A DNA stretch of 54,862 nt, from positions 111,080-165,941 of the forward strand of contig SWDN01000017.1 in assembly GCA_005116775.1 (NCBI GenBank). The letters are read 5' to 3'. Within the stretch, counting starts at the first letter, position 1, and each line of letters opens with the position of its first letter. Positions 9,201-19,199 of the stretch are shown in pieces. The DNA is from Nitrospira sp. GTDB lineage: Bacteria; Nitrospirota; Nitrospiria; Nitrospirales; Nitrospiraceae. The notes beneath the pieces are model-generated. The model was not told the DNA's origin and did no database searches. It was given only the letters and a program-made list of their open reading frames with translations. The translations under genes were made by a program, and so were the position numbers.

Positions 9201-11188
9201 GTTCGTTTGCGCTCGGTGATGTCCTGAATGAGTGCGATCGAATGGAGGTGGTTTCCCTGCTTATCGAGAATGCTCGAGACCGTGGTTTGAGCCCATATCA
9301 GTGATCCGTCTTTCTTCACGTATCGCTTCTCAATAGTTCCGTGACTCCTGGTGCCTTCGACCAGCTGATTCATCAATTCCTTGCTGGCCGGGATATCGTC
9401 CGGAAAGGTGAGACCCTTCATGCCAAGATGGCAAAGCTCTTCTGGTGTGTATCCAAGCATCGAGGCAAATACGGGATTGACCTGGTCGATACCAGTTCCC
9501 GTCGTATGACTGCCGACGGCAATTCGAAGTTGAAGCAGCTTCTCATGCTGGCGTTTCTGCTCTGTGATATCTTCCGAGATGCCGAGCAAGTAGCGGGGGC
9601 GTCCTTGCTGATCCACAATAGGGATTTTTTTCGTATGAAGAATCCGCCGCCCCTTCTTCTTTGTCTCAATGGTTTCTTCTGGAATATCGAGGAGATCTCG
9701 CCTCTTAAGGACTTCCCGATCCTTGCTCGTAAAAAAATCCGCTTCCTCCTTGGGAAAGAAGTCGTAGTCGTTCTTGCCCAGCAACTCCTCGCGCGAGTGT
9801 CCGATCAGATCCTCGCAGGCGCGATTGAGCCGAACGAATCGAAGATCGCGCGCATCTTTCACAAAGATCATGTGCGGGATGTTCTCGACGATCGATTGCA
9901 TGAACTGATCACTCTCCTGTCTTTCTTGCTCATCGCGTACGCGCTGAGTGATATCGCACACGATAGCCAGGAGAAATTCCCGATCGAGCTGCACCAAACG
10001 AGTATTGACCTCGACTGGGAAGGTCGAGCCGTCTTTCCGGCGATGGACGGTTTCCAGCGTCACCGGTCCGTTTTCTCGTATTCGCGTGATATTTTGCGCA
10101 AGGATCGGCGCTGTGACATTCGGATCGATATCAGGGACGGTCAGCGACCGATGCTCTTCGCGGGTGTAGCCAAGACTTGAGAAGGCCTTGTCATTGGAAT
10201 CTATGAAGCGACCGGTCGCGGGATCGATAATCTCGATAGAGTCTTCGGCCTGATCGAGCAACGCGCGAAACAGTGTCACCGCCTGCTCCGCCTGCCTGCG
10301 CTCTGTGATGTCTTCGCAGGCGATGAGCGCGACTGACACTCCCTCGCGACATGCGATTCGAACCGTCTCACTAACCCAAATCACGGTTCCATCTTTCTTG
10401 ACCTTCCGGAATGTCCACCGAGCCACGCGGGAGGGATTGTCGAAGGCTTCAGCCAGGTTTCGGACTACCGCACTTTTGTCTTCGCCGTAAAAGACATCGA
10501 GGACGGAATGCCCGACCAGCTCTTCCTGCTCATATCCCAGCTGCGATGCCCCAAATCTGTTGACAGAGAGCACCCTGCCCGTCTGGCTCACCGTAAAATA
10601 CATGAAGGGAGTTTCTTCGAAGAGATCGCGGAATCGTCCCTCGCTTTGGCGCGTGACCTCTTCCAGACGCTTCCGCACAGTGATATCTTGTCCGATGGCC
10701 AACACACCTCGCGCCTTGCTTTGGCCGGTCAGGATCGGGGTGATATTCCACAACAGCGTATGACGTCCGCCGTTCTGATCAATGACCTCATGTTCATAGG
10801 CCTGGGTAGACACCCCTTTCAGCACCTTGCGAATGTCGGCGGACACTGCCTCGTGAATGTCCTTGGGCAAAAAAGTTGTGAGATAGTCTTTGCCCATCAC
10901 CTCTTCTCGGGACCAGCCATAGATGCGTTCGGCCGCGCGATTCCACTCGAAGATCCGGTGCTTCGGCGTCAGGCCGATAATCACGCTCGGGCTGGTTTCC
11001 AACAAGCAGCGATACAGATCGTCTCCCGCAAGCGGCACTTGCCGAATCGCATGTGGCTTGCGATCGCTGTCAATGGGAACCAGCGTTTGCGCGGAAGTTC
11101 TGCTTCGTGAGGGTGCTTCAGATTGGCGTAGAGCCCGACTCTTCTTCGTAGAGTTCTGGCGAGAGACCGTCTTGGATCGTTTGATCAT
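6293..11188 (-). CDS. Hybrid sensor histidine kinase: seven PAS, GAF, HisKA, HATPase, two receivers
   Basis: The 1631-aa protein has no clear membrane segment, so it is probably cytoplasmic. About seven PAS/PAC units fill residues 55-915, each ending in a DIT-x-R/Q/K motif. A GAF-type domain follows (about 925-1085). The HisKA domain has [11 protein letters not shown], with the phosphorylated His at 1122. HATPase motifs are [16 protein letters not shown] and GGTGLGL. REC1 has its Asp at 1413 (LLDSRMP) and REC2 its Asp at 1556 (LMDVQMP). The fifth PAS (around [14 protein letters not shown]) lacks about 12-15 residues of its N-terminal strands. It shares a 4-bp overlap with the Hpt gene. Confidence 0.93.
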   Translation of the reverse strand: MIKRSKTVSRQNSTKKSRALRQSEAPSRSRTSAQTLVPIDSDRKPHAIRQVPLAGDDLYRCLLETSPSVIIGLTPKHRIFEWNRAAERIYGWSREEVMGKDYLTTFLPKDIHEAVSADIRKVLKGVSTQAYEHEVIDQNGGRHTLLWNITPILTGQSKARGVLAIGQDITVRKRLEEVTRQSEGRFRDLFEETPFMYFTVSQTGRVLSVNRFGASQLGYEQEELVGHSVLDVFYGEDKSAVVRNLAEAFDNPSRVARWTFRKVKKDGTVIWVSETVRIACREGVSVALIACEDITERRQAEQAVTLFRALLDQAEDSIEIIDPATGRFIDSNDKAFSSLGYTREEHRSLTVPDIDPNVTAPILAQNITRIRENGPVTLETVHRRKDGSTFPVEVNTRLVQLDREFLLAIVCDITQRVRDEQERQESDQFMQSIVENIPHMIFVKDARDLRFVRLNRACEDLIGHSREELLGKNDYDFFPKEEADFFTSKDREVLKRRDLLDIPEETIETKKKGRRILHTKKIPIVDQQGRPRYLLGISEDITEQKRQHEKLLQLRIAVGSHTTGTGIDQVNPVFASMLGYTPEELCHLGMKGLTFPDDIPASKELMNQLVEGTRSHGTIEKRYVKKDGSLIWAQTTVSSILDKQGNHLHSIALIQDITERKRTEEALRLSEQRYASLLNSVAGIVWEMDPATLRFTFVSRQAEHLLGYPLQRWYDDPSFWPDHIHPEDREWVLAYCLKQTKLGLAHEADYRMIAADGLAVWFKDIVTVHTEEGRPVLARGLMIDITEQKREHESLIQLQHAVAHSMEGLAILNADGLYTYMNQAHAALYGYEVEELIGKPWKKLYGPDQQITMEQVHIPFLRQVGYWRGELVGKKKTGELFDVEAALQQFRRGEEQNPDLICTCRDITESKRVVRQERQRFSLLQEHQAGLLELTQNEAAISGDLHRAFQAITEIASRVLAVDRASIWLFLENRSAIRLQNLYEVIARRHSAGAVLQAEQFPSYFQALEREEHTLAAHDAHSDPRTCEFSSSYLTPLGIGAMLDAPIRYKGKVVGVLCHEHVGASREWTTDEMAVAASFATVATLAMEAKERVESERALTQAKERAEKASAAKNEFLASVSHEIRTPMNAIIGMADLLWDTELTPEQRKYLRIFRRAGGNLLSLINDILDLSKIEVGHLELESTDFDLSDLLEKVIEILAMKANEKGIELACHLSPDVPHAVTGDPNRLHQIFINLISNAIKFTDHGSVTVRVSLDPENPMPGAIRFSVSDTGIGIPADKLTSIFDSFTQAHTSTTRKYGGTGLGLSISKQIAELMSGRIWVESTLGEGSTFHGCVQLAVQSGPALAGDKDSLDLHGISTLVIDDHSTNRLILHETLSAIGAEVTDVATGREALVEWRRAAASGTPFQLVLLDSRMPEMDGFQVVEEIRRASHSQGLTIIMMTSDHWADDIARTYDMGLGGYLVKPIRRSDLLKTIGIALDRSKGIHPTTQTASVATTTPTEARALRILLAEDSPDNQVLIRSYLKQTPHRLDIADNGAIALELFKHGYYDVILMDVQMPVMDGYEATKAIRAWEREQDLPPTQVIALTALALKTDGAKILEAGCNAHMTKPIKKQTFLEVLQACKGRPTA

Positions 11189-11261
11189 AGCCTACAGTGC
11201 GAGGATGACTGTTCGGCCAAGAAGCCCGTGCTATGGCCGACCCAGCGACCGTGCCGAACCA

Positions 11262-12269
11262 TTATGCATCGTGGTTGTGCGGGACCAGGGTGAGGACACC
11301 GGCTTGCTTGGCCCTGTTTCTGCCTTCTTGCTTGGCTTGATACAGCGCTTGATCCGCCGCCTTGATCAAGTCGGTTGGAGACGTGTTCCGGCTTGGGATC
11401 GTACTGGCGAAGCCCACGCTGATGGTGGTGCAGCCCCCGTCGGAATGCGTGATGCCGAGCGCCTCGATACGTTGCCGGAGCGTTTCAGCCACCTGCGCGG
11501 CCCCATCCGTACGGGTGCCGGGAAGCACCACGACAAATTCGTCGCCACCGTACCTCGCAACGAGGTCTCCCGGTCTGCTGACAGCACCCGAGATCGCAGC
11601 TGCAACCTGGCGGAGGCATTCATCGCCTGACGTATGGCCGAGCGTATCGTTGTAGGATTTGAAGCGATCGATATCGAGCATGATCAGGGAGAGCGGCGTC
11701 AATTCACGCACGGCGCGGCGCCATTCTTGGTCGAGAAAGTCGTCGAATTGCCGGCGGTTGGTAATGCCGGTGAGGCCGTCGAGGCAGGACAGGCGCAACA
11801 GCATCTGATTGGCTTCCTGGAGCTGACGCATCACCTCAAGAAGCTCCTGCTCCCGAGCCCGACGCCGATCGATTTCGTGAACGAGCCGCAAGACCGACCG
11901 GACACGAGTCAAGAGGTCGATCTTGCTGACGGGTTTTCCAATGTAATCGAGCGCCCCGGCGGCAAAGGCCAGTTGGAGATCCACGGGATCGGTCTTCACC
12001 GTCACCATCATGATCGGTGTGTCGCGGAATCGTTCGACCGCCTTGATCTGGCGGCAGGCTTCGATACCGCTCATCTCCGGCATGACGATATCCATGAGGA
12101 TCAGGTCGACTCGAGAGGCGGGGCTATGCTTCCCGTCGTCGAGCCCCAGCAAACGGAATGCGGCAGCGGCCGAGTCCGCAACCAAGAGATGGTCGTAGCC
12201 GGCAGCTGAAAGAATCGACTGAAGCAACAGCCGGTCGTCCGCCGAATCATCGACGATCAAAATGCCCAT
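11262..12269 (-). CDS. Response regulator diguanylate cyclase (REC-GGDEF)
   Basis: The 335-aa product has a receiver domain (residues 1-125, phosphoacceptor Asp60 in LILMDIVMP), a short coiled coil, and a GGDEF domain (about 165-320). The active-site YGGDEF is intact, so it should make cyclic di-GMP from two GTP. RPGD five residues before GGDEF matches the RxxD product-inhibition site. It lies between the hybrid kinase and a second receiver protein on the same strand. The Hpt relay is the likely phosphoryl donor (inference). Confidence 0.93.
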   Translation of the reverse strand: MGILIVDDSADDRLLLQSILSAAGYDHLLVADSAAAAFRLLGLDDGKHSPASRVDLILMDIVMPEMSGIEACRQIKAVERFRDTPIMMVTVKTDPVDLQLAFAAGALDYIGKPVSKIDLLTRVRSVLRLVHEIDRRRAREQELLEVMRQLQEANQMLLRLSCLDGLTGITNRRQFDDFLDQEWRRAVRELTPLSLIMLDIDRFKSYNDTLGHTSGDECLRQVAAAISGAVSRPGDLVARYGGDEFVVVLPGTRTDGAAQVAETLRQRIEALGITHSDGGCTTISVGFASTIPSRNTSPTDLIKAADQALYQAKQEGRNRAKQAGVLTLVPHNHDA

Positions 12270-12319
12270 GAATTTTCGCTCCAGTGATGACGGGCTGACT
12301 CGCTGGGAAATCGTATCAG

Positions 12320-12958
12320 CTAGTCCTGGTAAACTCCAGGATAAAGCTTTTTGACACAGGGCTGACAGATGCCGTGGCTGAATTCGGCCTCGGAATGATC
12401 GCCGATATATTCCTCCAACTGCTGCCAGACCCCCCCGTCATTGCGGATTTTTTTACAGGATGCGCAGATGGGAATGAGTCCTCTGAGAACTTTGACGTCC
12501 CGCAACGCTTTCTGCAGTTCCTCATTGCTCCGACGGAGCTCCCCTTCACGCGCCTTGCGGCAATCCATTTCTTTTTTCAGCGTGAGCGCGGTGTTGGCGC
12601 GCGCCAAGAGCTCTATGCTGTTCACCGGCTTGGTGATGTAATCGTTCGCTCCCGCCGCAAAGGCGGCTTGAAGATTGGAGAGATCGGTTTTAGCTGTGAC
12701 CATGATGATGGGAATATCGCGCAGATGCGGTCGGCTCTTGATCTGACGGCAGGCTTCAACTCCATCCAGCTCCGGCATGAGGACATCCATCAGAATCAAG
12801 TCGATCTGTGCGGGCTGCTCATGGCCGTCTATGTCGAGCAGAGAAAATGCCGCCTTCGCCGAGTCGGCGCTCAGGAGATCCGTATGGCCGGCCTTCCCGA
12901 GAATTGCGCGAAGGAGCACCTGTTGGTCTGGAGAGTCGTCGACGATAAGAATGCTCAT
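12320..12958 (-). CDS. Response regulator with C-terminal Cys-rich motif
   Basis: The 212-aa product starts with a receiver domain (phosphoacceptor Asp58 in LILMDVLMP; the lysine of TKPVNS also visible). A coiled-coil linker leads to a C-terminal module with [11 protein letters not shown] and, further on, FSHGICQPC. The four cysteines (two CxxC pairs) could bind a metal. The module is common at the end of bacterial sensor and receiver proteins, but its role is not established. The receiver is similar to that of the downstream diguanylate cyclase, suggesting gene duplication. Confidence 0.85.
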   Translation of the reverse strand: MSILIVDDSPDQQVLLRAILGKAGHTDLLSADSAKAAFSLLDIDGHEQPAQIDLILMDVLMPELDGVEACRQIKSRPHLRDIPIIMVTAKTDLSNLQAAFAAGANDYITKPVNSIELLARANTALTLKKEMDCRKAREGELRRSNEELQKALRDVKVLRGLIPICASCKKIRNDGGVWQQLEEYIGDHSEAEFSHGICQPCVKKLYPGVYQD

Positions 12959-13029
12959 GCTGATTCCTGTCGGGCGCGTGCGCAGGCAGTGTGCGCGATC
13001 ACCTTTCAGTATAGCAGGCGCGGATTCGG

Positions 13030-13476
13030 CTACTGGAGCTTGGCGCGGACGAGATCGCTGATCTGCTTACCGTCTACCGTCTGACCGGCCACACGGAGCA
13101 TGACGGCTTTCATCACCGCGCCCATCTCTTTCAGAGATTGAGCGCCTAGTTCCTGAATGGCGGCATCCACAACGGCAGAGAGTTGTTCGAGGGAGAGGGC
13201 TTGCGGAAGATAGGATTCGAGAATGGCAATTTCCTGCCGTTCTTTTGCGGCAAGCTCTGCGCGATGGCCTTTTTCAAACTGTTCGACCGATTCCCGGCGT
13301 TGCTTGATCATGGTCGTCATGACACGGCTCATTTCAGCATCGTCGAGGTCTTTTTTAATCTCCATCTCCTTATTCATCACGGCAGCCTTGATCATGCGAA
13401 TGACATCCATCCGCAATTGATCGCGCGCCTTCATGGCCAGTTTAAGATCTTCGGTCAAACGGTCGTGCAGGGACAT
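13030..13476 (-). CDS. GatB/YqeY domain protein
   Basis: The 148-aa product matches the YqeY family over its whole length: LTEDLKLAMKARD...LRMDVIRMIKAA near the start, YLPQALS in the middle and the C-terminal GAVMKAVM...GQTVDGKQISDLV. YqeY resembles the tRNA-binding tail of the GatB amidotransferase subunit; its cellular role is not settled. It stands alone between the signalling block and the lipoprotein genes. Confidence 0.9.
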   Translation of the reverse strand: MSLHDRLTEDLKLAMKARDQLRMDVIRMIKAAVMNKEMEIKKDLDDAEMSRVMTTMIKQRRESVEQFEKGHRAELAAKERQEIAILESYLPQALSLEQLSAVVDAAIQELGAQSLKEMGAVMKAVMLRVAGQTVDGKQISDLVRAKLQ

Positions 13477-13664
13477 ACGGCCTCGTGGATCATGCGATCT
13501 CGGTTAGGAATTGGAGAATACCCCTTCATGCGGTATCAGTCAATGTACGGCTGCGCTTGGAGGGCGATCTACCCGGCATGGTTTTCATATCGAGCAGGGA
13601 GTATGATATGAGCAACATCTGGTGCGGTTCGACGCAAGACCGGCACATGGAGTGAGGGACTGTC

Positions 13665-14309
13665 GTGGCAAGTCGAGATGCAGTCATCCAGTTGATGCAA
13701 GCCCTCACACTGGTGACTCTCGTCGTAGGTTGTACGAACGCCACGACTCACACGCCCCAGCCATCCTGGCTCCACGCTACGACCCCGATGTTGCCGATCC
13801 CTGCCGATGTCCAACAAATGGCGGTGCTGTACCCTCGCGGAGGGACCCCTGATTGGTCCAATGCCTATGGCCGCTTGGAGGAAGCCGCATTTCAGCTGAA
13901 GACATTTCGCCCACATCTGAGGATCATCGATCGTTCCCATATGCAGGACATCGTCTCGGAGCAACGCTTTCAAACCGGAGGGCTTGTCTCCGAAGACAGC
14001 GCAGTCCGCATCGGGCAGCTCCTGGGCGTGGACAGCGTATTGATCTATCGAATTGAAGGACCGACGCTGCGCGAACGGTTCTTCGCGCGCCGGCATCGTG
14101 ATCTTCCACCGATGACCATCACGAGCAAGATCATTCGCGTCGAGAGTGGGGAAATTATCTATCACAACGTAGTCACGGCACATGCGGACGACACTGAAGA
14201 ATCTGGCTGGTCCCTTTCAGACAATGTCGATTATCACCGATGGAACCGCGAAGCATTGAACCGTGGTATCCTACAGACAGTCTATGAGCTGCATCGCGCA
14301 TTCGATTAA
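13665..14309 (+). CDS. CsgG-like lipoprotein
   Basis: This 214-aa lipoprotein starts at a GTG with GAGGG six bases upstream. The signal peptide ends in the lipobox LVVGC (Cys23). The mature part, with MAVLYPRGG, LRIIDRSHMQDIVSEQRFQTGG, and a segment on a ligand-dependent location (LLGVDSVLIYRIEG), follows the pattern of CsgG-related outer-membrane or periplasmic lipoproteins. The function is unknown. It is followed at short distance by a second lipoprotein gene. Confidence 0.75.
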   Translation: MASRDAVIQLMQALTLVTLVVGCTNATTHTPQPSWLHATTPMLPIPADVQQMAVLYPRGGTPDWSNAYGRLEEAAFQLKTFRPHLRIIDRSHMQDIVSEQRFQTGGLVSEDSAVRIGQLLGVDSVLIYRIEGPTLRERFFARRHRDLPPMTITSKIIRVESGEIIYHNVVTAHADDTEESGWSLSDNVDYHRWNREALNRGILQTVYELHRAFD

Positions 14310-14333
14310 CAACGTGGATGGGAGAGAATGCAC

Positions 14334-14549
14334 ATGAGTCATCGACAGAGCACGTTGCAACGACCTGGAATCGTCATAGCCGTAGGTCTGTGTATCCTCT
14401 CACTGATCACCGCTTGCGCCGGCGACCAGCCAAAACCTCTTCCTCAACCGACTCCGGACCAGGTGCGGGGTCATGCCGATCGGGCATTCGAGAAGCTTAA
14501 GCAAGAGGAACAGGAGCGCGCCGCCCAGCCGCCGGCGCCTGGCTACTAG
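14334..14549 (+). CDS. Small lipoprotein of unknown function
   Basis: The product is 71 aa from the ATG at 14334, which has GGGAGAG eight bases before it (an ATG 6 bp upstream is too close to the site). The signal peptide ends in the lipobox LITAC. The mature protein is short, proline-rich at both ends and has a charged helix between. It probably forms an operon with the CsgG-like lipoprotein 24 bp upstream. Confidence 0.7.
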   Translation: MSHRQSTLQRPGIVIAVGLCILSLITACAGDQPKPLPQPTPDQVRGHADRAFEKLKQEEQERAAQPPAPGY

Positions 14550-14558
14550 GCCTCACGC

Positions 14559-15962
14559 CTAGCGTTCCGATTTTGGTAGGGCCCAGACCATAAACTGGGC
14601 AACGGGTTTTACCAGCGGCAATTCCCCGAAAAGGCGTTGCCGAGAAGCCTGCTCCACGAGGCGCGCTTCATGGAAAGTGCCGAGAAGGCTGGACGAGACC
14701 AGCAGTCGCAGGATGCCTGAGAGAAAGAAGACAAACGGCAAATTGGATGCAGGCTGGAGCATGAATCCAGCCCACTCGATACGCGCAGGAAGATGCTCGA
14801 CTAACCAGCTCCCAAGCAAGGCTCCCACCGACCAGCCGACCGCATTGACTGTGCTATACAAGGCAATGGCTTTTGCGCGGTCCTCCGGCCTGACTGAATC
14901 GAACACATAGTTTTGCAGCCCCAATGCCAAGCCGGCCCAAATGACGCCGCCTACAAAATTGACTGCCAAAAGAAATCCCAGATTCGTACTCACAAGGTAG
15001 AGCATCGGCAAAAATGGCACCGTGAAACCAGTGATGGACAACAGTGCCTTGTTACCAAAGCGGTCCCCAAACTGACCCCAGGCCTGCAAGGTGAGGAGTT
15101 GACCCAAAAGGCCGGCAGCCAGCCATCCTCCATAGCCGAGGTACGACAGGTGGAGATCTTGCAACATGTACAGCACGAAAAACGGACCGGCGATCAACAC
15201 AGACGCATGCATCAGGCCGGAGAAAAACAAGAAACGGCGGAAGTCCTTCGTTGCGCTCCGGAGGAAGAAATCCCGAAATCCTTGTTGCGCCTCTTGGTGG
15301 GCGGTCGGATGCACATCTTGAACAGGGGACAAGGACCAGGCTGAGAGGATGCGCGCGCTTCCGGCCAAGGCGAAGATCAGCACGAACCCCCACCAGGCGG
15401 CGGTAGAATCCTGCCAGCTGGTCAGCACCCATCCGGCTCCGCAGAGTGCCAGGAAACTGAGACCGGCGATAATTTTGGCTCGGCGCGCGAAATAGGCGCC
15501 CCGCTCATGCTGATCGAGCCAATCCGCGATCAAGCTATTCCAAGCTGGTGTGGTGAAGTGGGCGCACGCAAAATACGCGGCCGCTCCACCAACAACGAGC
15601 CAGGGCCCCCATTGCGGAAACAGGAGCGGCAGCAGCACGATGGGAATCCAGACCAATGCTTGTCCCACGGTGCCGGAAAAAATAAGAGCTTTGCGATCGG
15701 GAAACCATTGTAACAACTTTACCGAGGCGAGTTGGGCTCCTGTCCCGATCAGTTGGGGCAATGCCGACAGCACACTCAACTGAAATGGGGTTGCCTGAAG
15801 GAGCAAGGCGAAGGCTGACAGGTATTGCTCCCCGCTTCCTTGCGTCACAGCTTGGCAGGCACCGTCTCGAAGGCCATAGCGACGTCCCTGCTCGCCGGCG
15901 CTCTGGGCTTTCGCGCTGCTTGGAACGAACTCTTGCTGATGTTCAGGCATGGTCGGATTCAC
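14559..15962 (-). CDS. Major facilitator superfamily transporter
   Basis: The product of about 467 aa has roughly 12 hydrophobic segments typical of MFS permeases, with a loop of charged residues between the two six-helix bundles. The substrate cannot be predicted. A GTG at 15962 has AAAGGA close upstream; an ATG at 15950 is the alternative. It converges with the lipoprotein gene ending at 14549, leaving only 9 bp between them. Confidence 0.8.
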   Translation of the reverse strand: MNPTMPEHQQEFVPSSAKAQSAGEQGRRYGLRDGACQAVTQGSGEQYLSAFALLLQATPFQLSVLSALPQLIGTGAQLASVKLLQWFPDRKALIFSGTVGQALVWIPIVLLPLLFPQWGPWLVVGGAAAYFACAHFTTPAWNSLIADWLDQHERGAYFARRAKIIAGLSFLALCGAGWVLTSWQDSTAAWWGFVLIFALAGSARILSAWSLSPVQDVHPTAHQEAQQGFRDFFLRSATKDFRRFLFFSGLMHASVLIAGPFFVLYMLQDLHLSYLGYGGWLAAGLLGQLLTLQAWGQFGDRFGNKALLSITGFTVPFLPMLYLVSTNLGFLLAVNFVGGVIWAGLALGLQNYVFDSVRPEDRAKAIALYSTVNAVGWSVGALLGSWLVEHLPARIEWAGFMLQPASNLPFVFFLSGILRLLVSSSLLGTFHEARLVEQASRQRLFGELPLVKPVAQFMVWALPKSER

Positions 15963-16115
15963 AGAGTCCTTTCCCGCGAGTGACACTGATCGAGAGTAAC
16001 ATAGACATAGGCCAAGGCGTACATAGATGCGCCGTTCGGTTAGTCGACGATTGACCCCTTATAGATCTCTCGATACCATAATAGAACGAGTGGACAGCAT
16101 TTGAGGCGGGCTTCA

Positions 16116-16739
16116 ATGATAGAGATCGGAAATAGAGGGAAGCAACTCCTGGCAATCGTACTTGTGTGCCTCAGCGGTTTCGTGTGTGTCTGGCAGGATG
16201 TCGAGGCACGAGACCTATTCGCACCGAAGGAGCAAGCGACAACTGAGTTCGACCCCACGCAAAGTCCGTCGTTCGACGAGCAAAAGAAAGGGATTCCACA
16301 ATCCCTGTTTACCTGGATCAAGATGGCCAAAGGGTATGACATTGAGTGGGATACGTTCGGGCGAAAAGGCTGGTACACGCAAGACCCACGGCTGAAACCG
16401 GTTGAGCCAGGATCGGTGTTTCCTCGCGATATTCCCGCAATCTATATTGTGTTCGAGTCGGCCCCGCTGGAAGATCCTACCCAGTTCAGCGCACAATGGT
16501 TTCTGGAGGGCGAGAAGGGCGTTCTCTCGTCCGTGCCGCTCGGCAAAGACACCTTGGAAGTCCCAGGGCATGAACGCTATGGGTTTCTGGAACTCAAGAA
16601 ACCTGGAAAGGCCTGGGACGCCGGGAGATATCTGGTGAAGATCTTCATCTCGCCGCTCGGACAACAGTCTTTTCATGCGGCCAATCAAGTCGGCACTCTG
16701 CAGTTTACCATTGTCGAGGATAACGCTCCTCAGCAGTGA
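16116..16739 (+). CDS. Exported protein of unknown function
   Basis: The product is 207 aa from the ATG at 16116, with GAGGCGG six bases upstream. A signal peptide ends near DVEARD (about residue 30). The mature part is mostly beta-strand-like and has no family I recognise. It stands alone on its strand, followed after 90 bp by another unknown. Confidence 0.65.
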   Translation: MIEIGNRGKQLLAIVLVCLSGFVCVWQDVEARDLFAPKEQATTEFDPTQSPSFDEQKKGIPQSLFTWIKMAKGYDIEWDTFGRKGWYTQDPRLKPVEPGSVFPRDIPAIYIVFESAPLEDPTQFSAQWFLEGEKGVLSSVPLGKDTLEVPGHERYGFLELKKPGKAWDAGRYLVKIFISPLGQQSFHAANQVGTLQFTIVEDNAPQQ

Positions 16740-16830
16740 ACGTTCACTCGCCACAGGCCAACCCCCTGATGATTAAAGATTAAGATAGAAACGCATTGTT
16801 AATTGCGCGGAATCAACGGAGATACAGAAC

Positions 16831-17118
16831 ATGATGGGAAACCGGGTCAAAGTCACGGACCAAGAGAAGCTGCTGTTGCTCTATGAGCGATTCAAAGATG
16901 TGTGTCTAGTCGAGAAAGAAGTCTGGAAAGAGATTTTTATGCCGAGAGAAGTGACACAGGGACCTGTCAGAACAAACGTACAGGATCGTTACGACGTGGA
17001 AATCGACGACCCCGCGATCGAAGACGCTCTGGATGCGAATATCCCTCTTGGCGGGCAAGCCCTCGCGGCGGCGATCCAGGAATATCGCGAGAATATTTCT
17101 TTTTATCGAAAAACCTGA
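16831..17118 (+). CDS. Small soluble protein of unknown function
   Basis: This acidic 95-aa protein has GGAG about nine bases before the ATG. It is predicted mostly helical (LLLLYERFKDVCLVEKEVWKEIF). No signal peptide, membrane segment or known motif is visible. It ends 5 bp from the converging end of the broken glutathione peroxidase gene. Confidence 0.6.
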   Translation: MMGNRVKVTDQEKLLLLYERFKDVCLVEKEVWKEIFMPREVTQGPVRTNVQDRYDVEIDDPAIEDALDANIPLGGQALAAAIQEYRENISFYRKT

Positions 17119-17123
17119 ATGGG

Positions 17124-17638
17124 TCAGCGCGCAGCAAGCACTCGTTCGACATCCTGGACGATGTCAGGCGCTGAGGGCTTCGTGCGGTGATGGTATCGAG
17201 CGACGACCTTTCCTGAACGATCGATTAAATACTTTTGAAAATTCCATTCCACTTCGCCGGGAAATGGGCTCTGTTCAGTCAGGTATCGATATAGTGGATG
17301 CTTGTCGTCGCCCTTCACACTGATCTTGCTGAACAGCGGAAACGACAAGCTGTACTTTACATTTTTTCGAGGTCAGTATACTGCGGCGTATTGCCGCAGA
17401 AGCTGGCCGTATTGACCAGTAACAGAGCCTTGCCGCGGAACTGGCTCAGAGAAACCGGCTTCCCATCGATATCATTCAGCGTAAAATCATAGACCATGGG
17501 CGTTTGCGCTGCCATCAGTATGGTCCCTTCTTGCTTCGCCTGTGCGAGGACAGGCTCAAGTAGATCGCTTGATCCGCCACCGAAGATCAGCCCAATCGCA
17601 GTGAGCGACCCTCCCACGATATGACGAATTCTCATCAG
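17124..17638 (-). pseudogene. Glutathione peroxidase-type gene with internal deletion and frameshift
   Basis: The N-terminal part encodes an exported form: a signal peptide, then VYDFTLNDIDGKPVSLSQFRGKALLLVN and the peroxidatic Cys region TASFCGNTPQYTDLEKM, then an immediate stop. The next frame resumes as KYSLSFPLFSKISVKGDD, the C-terminal third of the same family, and continues to LAAR. The missing piece should hold about 40 residues, including the FPxNQF..QEP segment with the catalytic Gln. The frame also changes at the junction, so no full protein can be made. It starts 10 bp after htpX. Confidence 0.85.
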
Positions 17639-17648
17639 GCGCCTCAAG

Positions 17649-18536
17649 TCAGAGCCTCTCCAAAGCAGAAATACGCGCTTCAACCGGCGGATGCGTCGCA
17701 AAGAGGCGCATGAACCCCGATGAGTTACCGGAGATCTTCATCGTCGCAAGCGCATCCTGTCCGGAGTACTCCACCTGCGAACGAGTCACCCACCGATCGA
17801 TCGAGCGAAGGGCCGAAATCATCGACTCCTTGCCGTACACCTTGGCAGAAAAAGCATCTGCGCCATATTCACGCTGCCTCGAAAACCAGCAGATCACCAC
17901 CGAGGCCATGACACTGACAACAATCTGGATCACAATCGATACGCCAAAACCGAGCATCGCTTGATCGCGTTGCGCAAAAAACCGGCGTACCCACATCGCA
18001 ATGTAATACACGAAGGTATTCATCAGCCCCGCCAATACGGTCGTCGCAAACATGTCCCCGTTGTAGACATGTCCCATTTCGTGGGCGAGGACGGCACGCA
18101 CTTCCTGCTCTTGTAGATTGCTCAGTAACCCGGTCGAGACGGCTACCATCGAATTATTCTTGCTGGGACCGGTTGCGAAGGCGTTGGGATCGGGAGATTC
18201 GTAGACCCAGACCTCCGGCATCGTAATCTGAAGCCGTTGCGCGATCTCCTGGACAGTGCCGTAAATCACCTGTTCAGCATGCGACCGGGGTTCGGTAATC
18301 TGACGGCAATCCAACATGGCCCGAGCCATCTGCTTGGAGAAAGCCAAACTGATAAAGGCGCCACCGAAACCGAAGGCGAGAGCCCACACTAACGAGCTGA
18401 GATCGACTGCTCCGCGCAGATCGATCCCGAACATGGGCAACACGACATTGATCAGCACCGGTACGGTCAGCGAGAGCGTCACCATAATCAGCACATTGGC
18501 GACTAACAACAGCACCATGCCTTTCATCCATTTCAT
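17649..18536 (-). CDS. htpX: Membrane zinc metalloprotease HtpX
   Basis: HtpX is an inner-membrane protease for quality control of membrane proteins. The 295-aa product has two N-terminal membrane segments, the cytoplasmic protease site HEMGHVYNGD (HExxH), two further hydrophobic segments around the middle, and the third-ligand region CWFSRQREYGADAFSA. AGGAGG precedes the ATG by five bases. A TATAAT box (18598-18603) lies upstream. Confidence 0.95.
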   Translation of the reverse strand: MKWMKGMVLLLVANVLIMVTLSLTVPVLINVVLPMFGIDLRGAVDLSSLVWALAFGFGGAFISLAFSKQMARAMLDCRQITEPRSHAEQVIYGTVQEIAQRLQITMPEVWVYESPDPNAFATGPSKNNSMVAVSTGLLSNLQEQEVRAVLAHEMGHVYNGDMFATTVLAGLMNTFVYYIAMWVRRFFAQRDQAMLGFGVSIVIQIVVSVMASVVICWFSRQREYGADAFSAKVYGKESMISALRSIDRWVTRSQVEYSGQDALATMKISGNSSGFMRLFATHPPVEARISALERL

Positions 18537-18597
18537 CGAGATCCTCCTTCACACCTATGTTCTCGCCTCATCATCGAGCGAGCGACCAGTGAACGTC

Positions 18598-18603
18598 ATT
18601 ATA
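18598..18603 (-). promoter_or_regulatory. Probable -10 box upstream of htpX
   Basis: A perfect TATAAT lies on the minus strand about 60 bp before the htpX start. The hexamer 17 bp further upstream (TGTATT) is a poor -35 match, so control by a heat-shock factor or activator is possible but not shown. Confidence 0.45.
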
Positions 18604-18771
18604 CTAAGCGATTCTCTGAAATACATCTCCATCGAGATTGCAATGACGACATGTTGTAAGGAATAACTCCGTAAATTCCAAGGTCAAGGCGCCTCAAGTG
18701 CCTGAAACTCCTAGACAAAGTTGACCCATTCCCATCCTTCCTGTTAGAAAGGGCTCATCGATGGGGTGCAT

Positions 18772-19197
18772 ATGCGATTGACCCACATCTCAGCGGCTGT
18801 CTGGTTGCTGATATCAGTCGGTGTAACGATCGTTTATGCAGCGGAACCCTCCCAACCAAGCCCTTCTGTGGTAATCTCGGTGGCGGAAGACGGGATGCAG
18901 CGAGCCACAATCACACTTGATAGCTACTCGTATTCCCCAAACCATTTGATTGTCGAAACCGGGAAGCCGGTTGAACTGATGCTGACCAGTGTGACGACAT
19001 TGATCCCACACAACTTTATCATCAAGGATCCAGCGGGAAACCTTTCTGTCGAACAGGATGTGAGCGCCGGCAAGACGGTCATCATTAGGTTTACACCGAC
19101 TCAACCCGGCATATTCCCCATTTACTGCGACAAGCGGCTCTGGCCGTTGCCCAGCCATCGCGACAAAGGGATGGAAGGGACCCTGGAAGTGCGATAG
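18772..19197 (+). CDS. Exported cupredoxin-domain protein
   Basis: The 141-aa product has a signal peptide ending near VYAAEP. The cupredoxin fold carries a full set of likely type-1 copper ligands: His in LIPHNF, Cys in IYCDKRLW, His in PSHRDK and the Met that follows. It is probably a periplasmic copper protein, perhaps an electron carrier. A TTGACC box at 18721 might be its -35. The next gene starts 2 bp after its stop, so they are an operon. Confidence 0.85.
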   Translation: MRLTHISAAVWLLISVGVTIVYAAEPSQPSPSVVISVAEDGMQRATITLDSYSYSPNHLIVETGKPVELMLTSVTTLIPHNFIIKDPAGNLSVEQDVSAGKTVIIRFTPTQPGIFPIYCDKRLWPLPSHRDKGMEGTLEVR

Positions 19198-19199
19198 GT

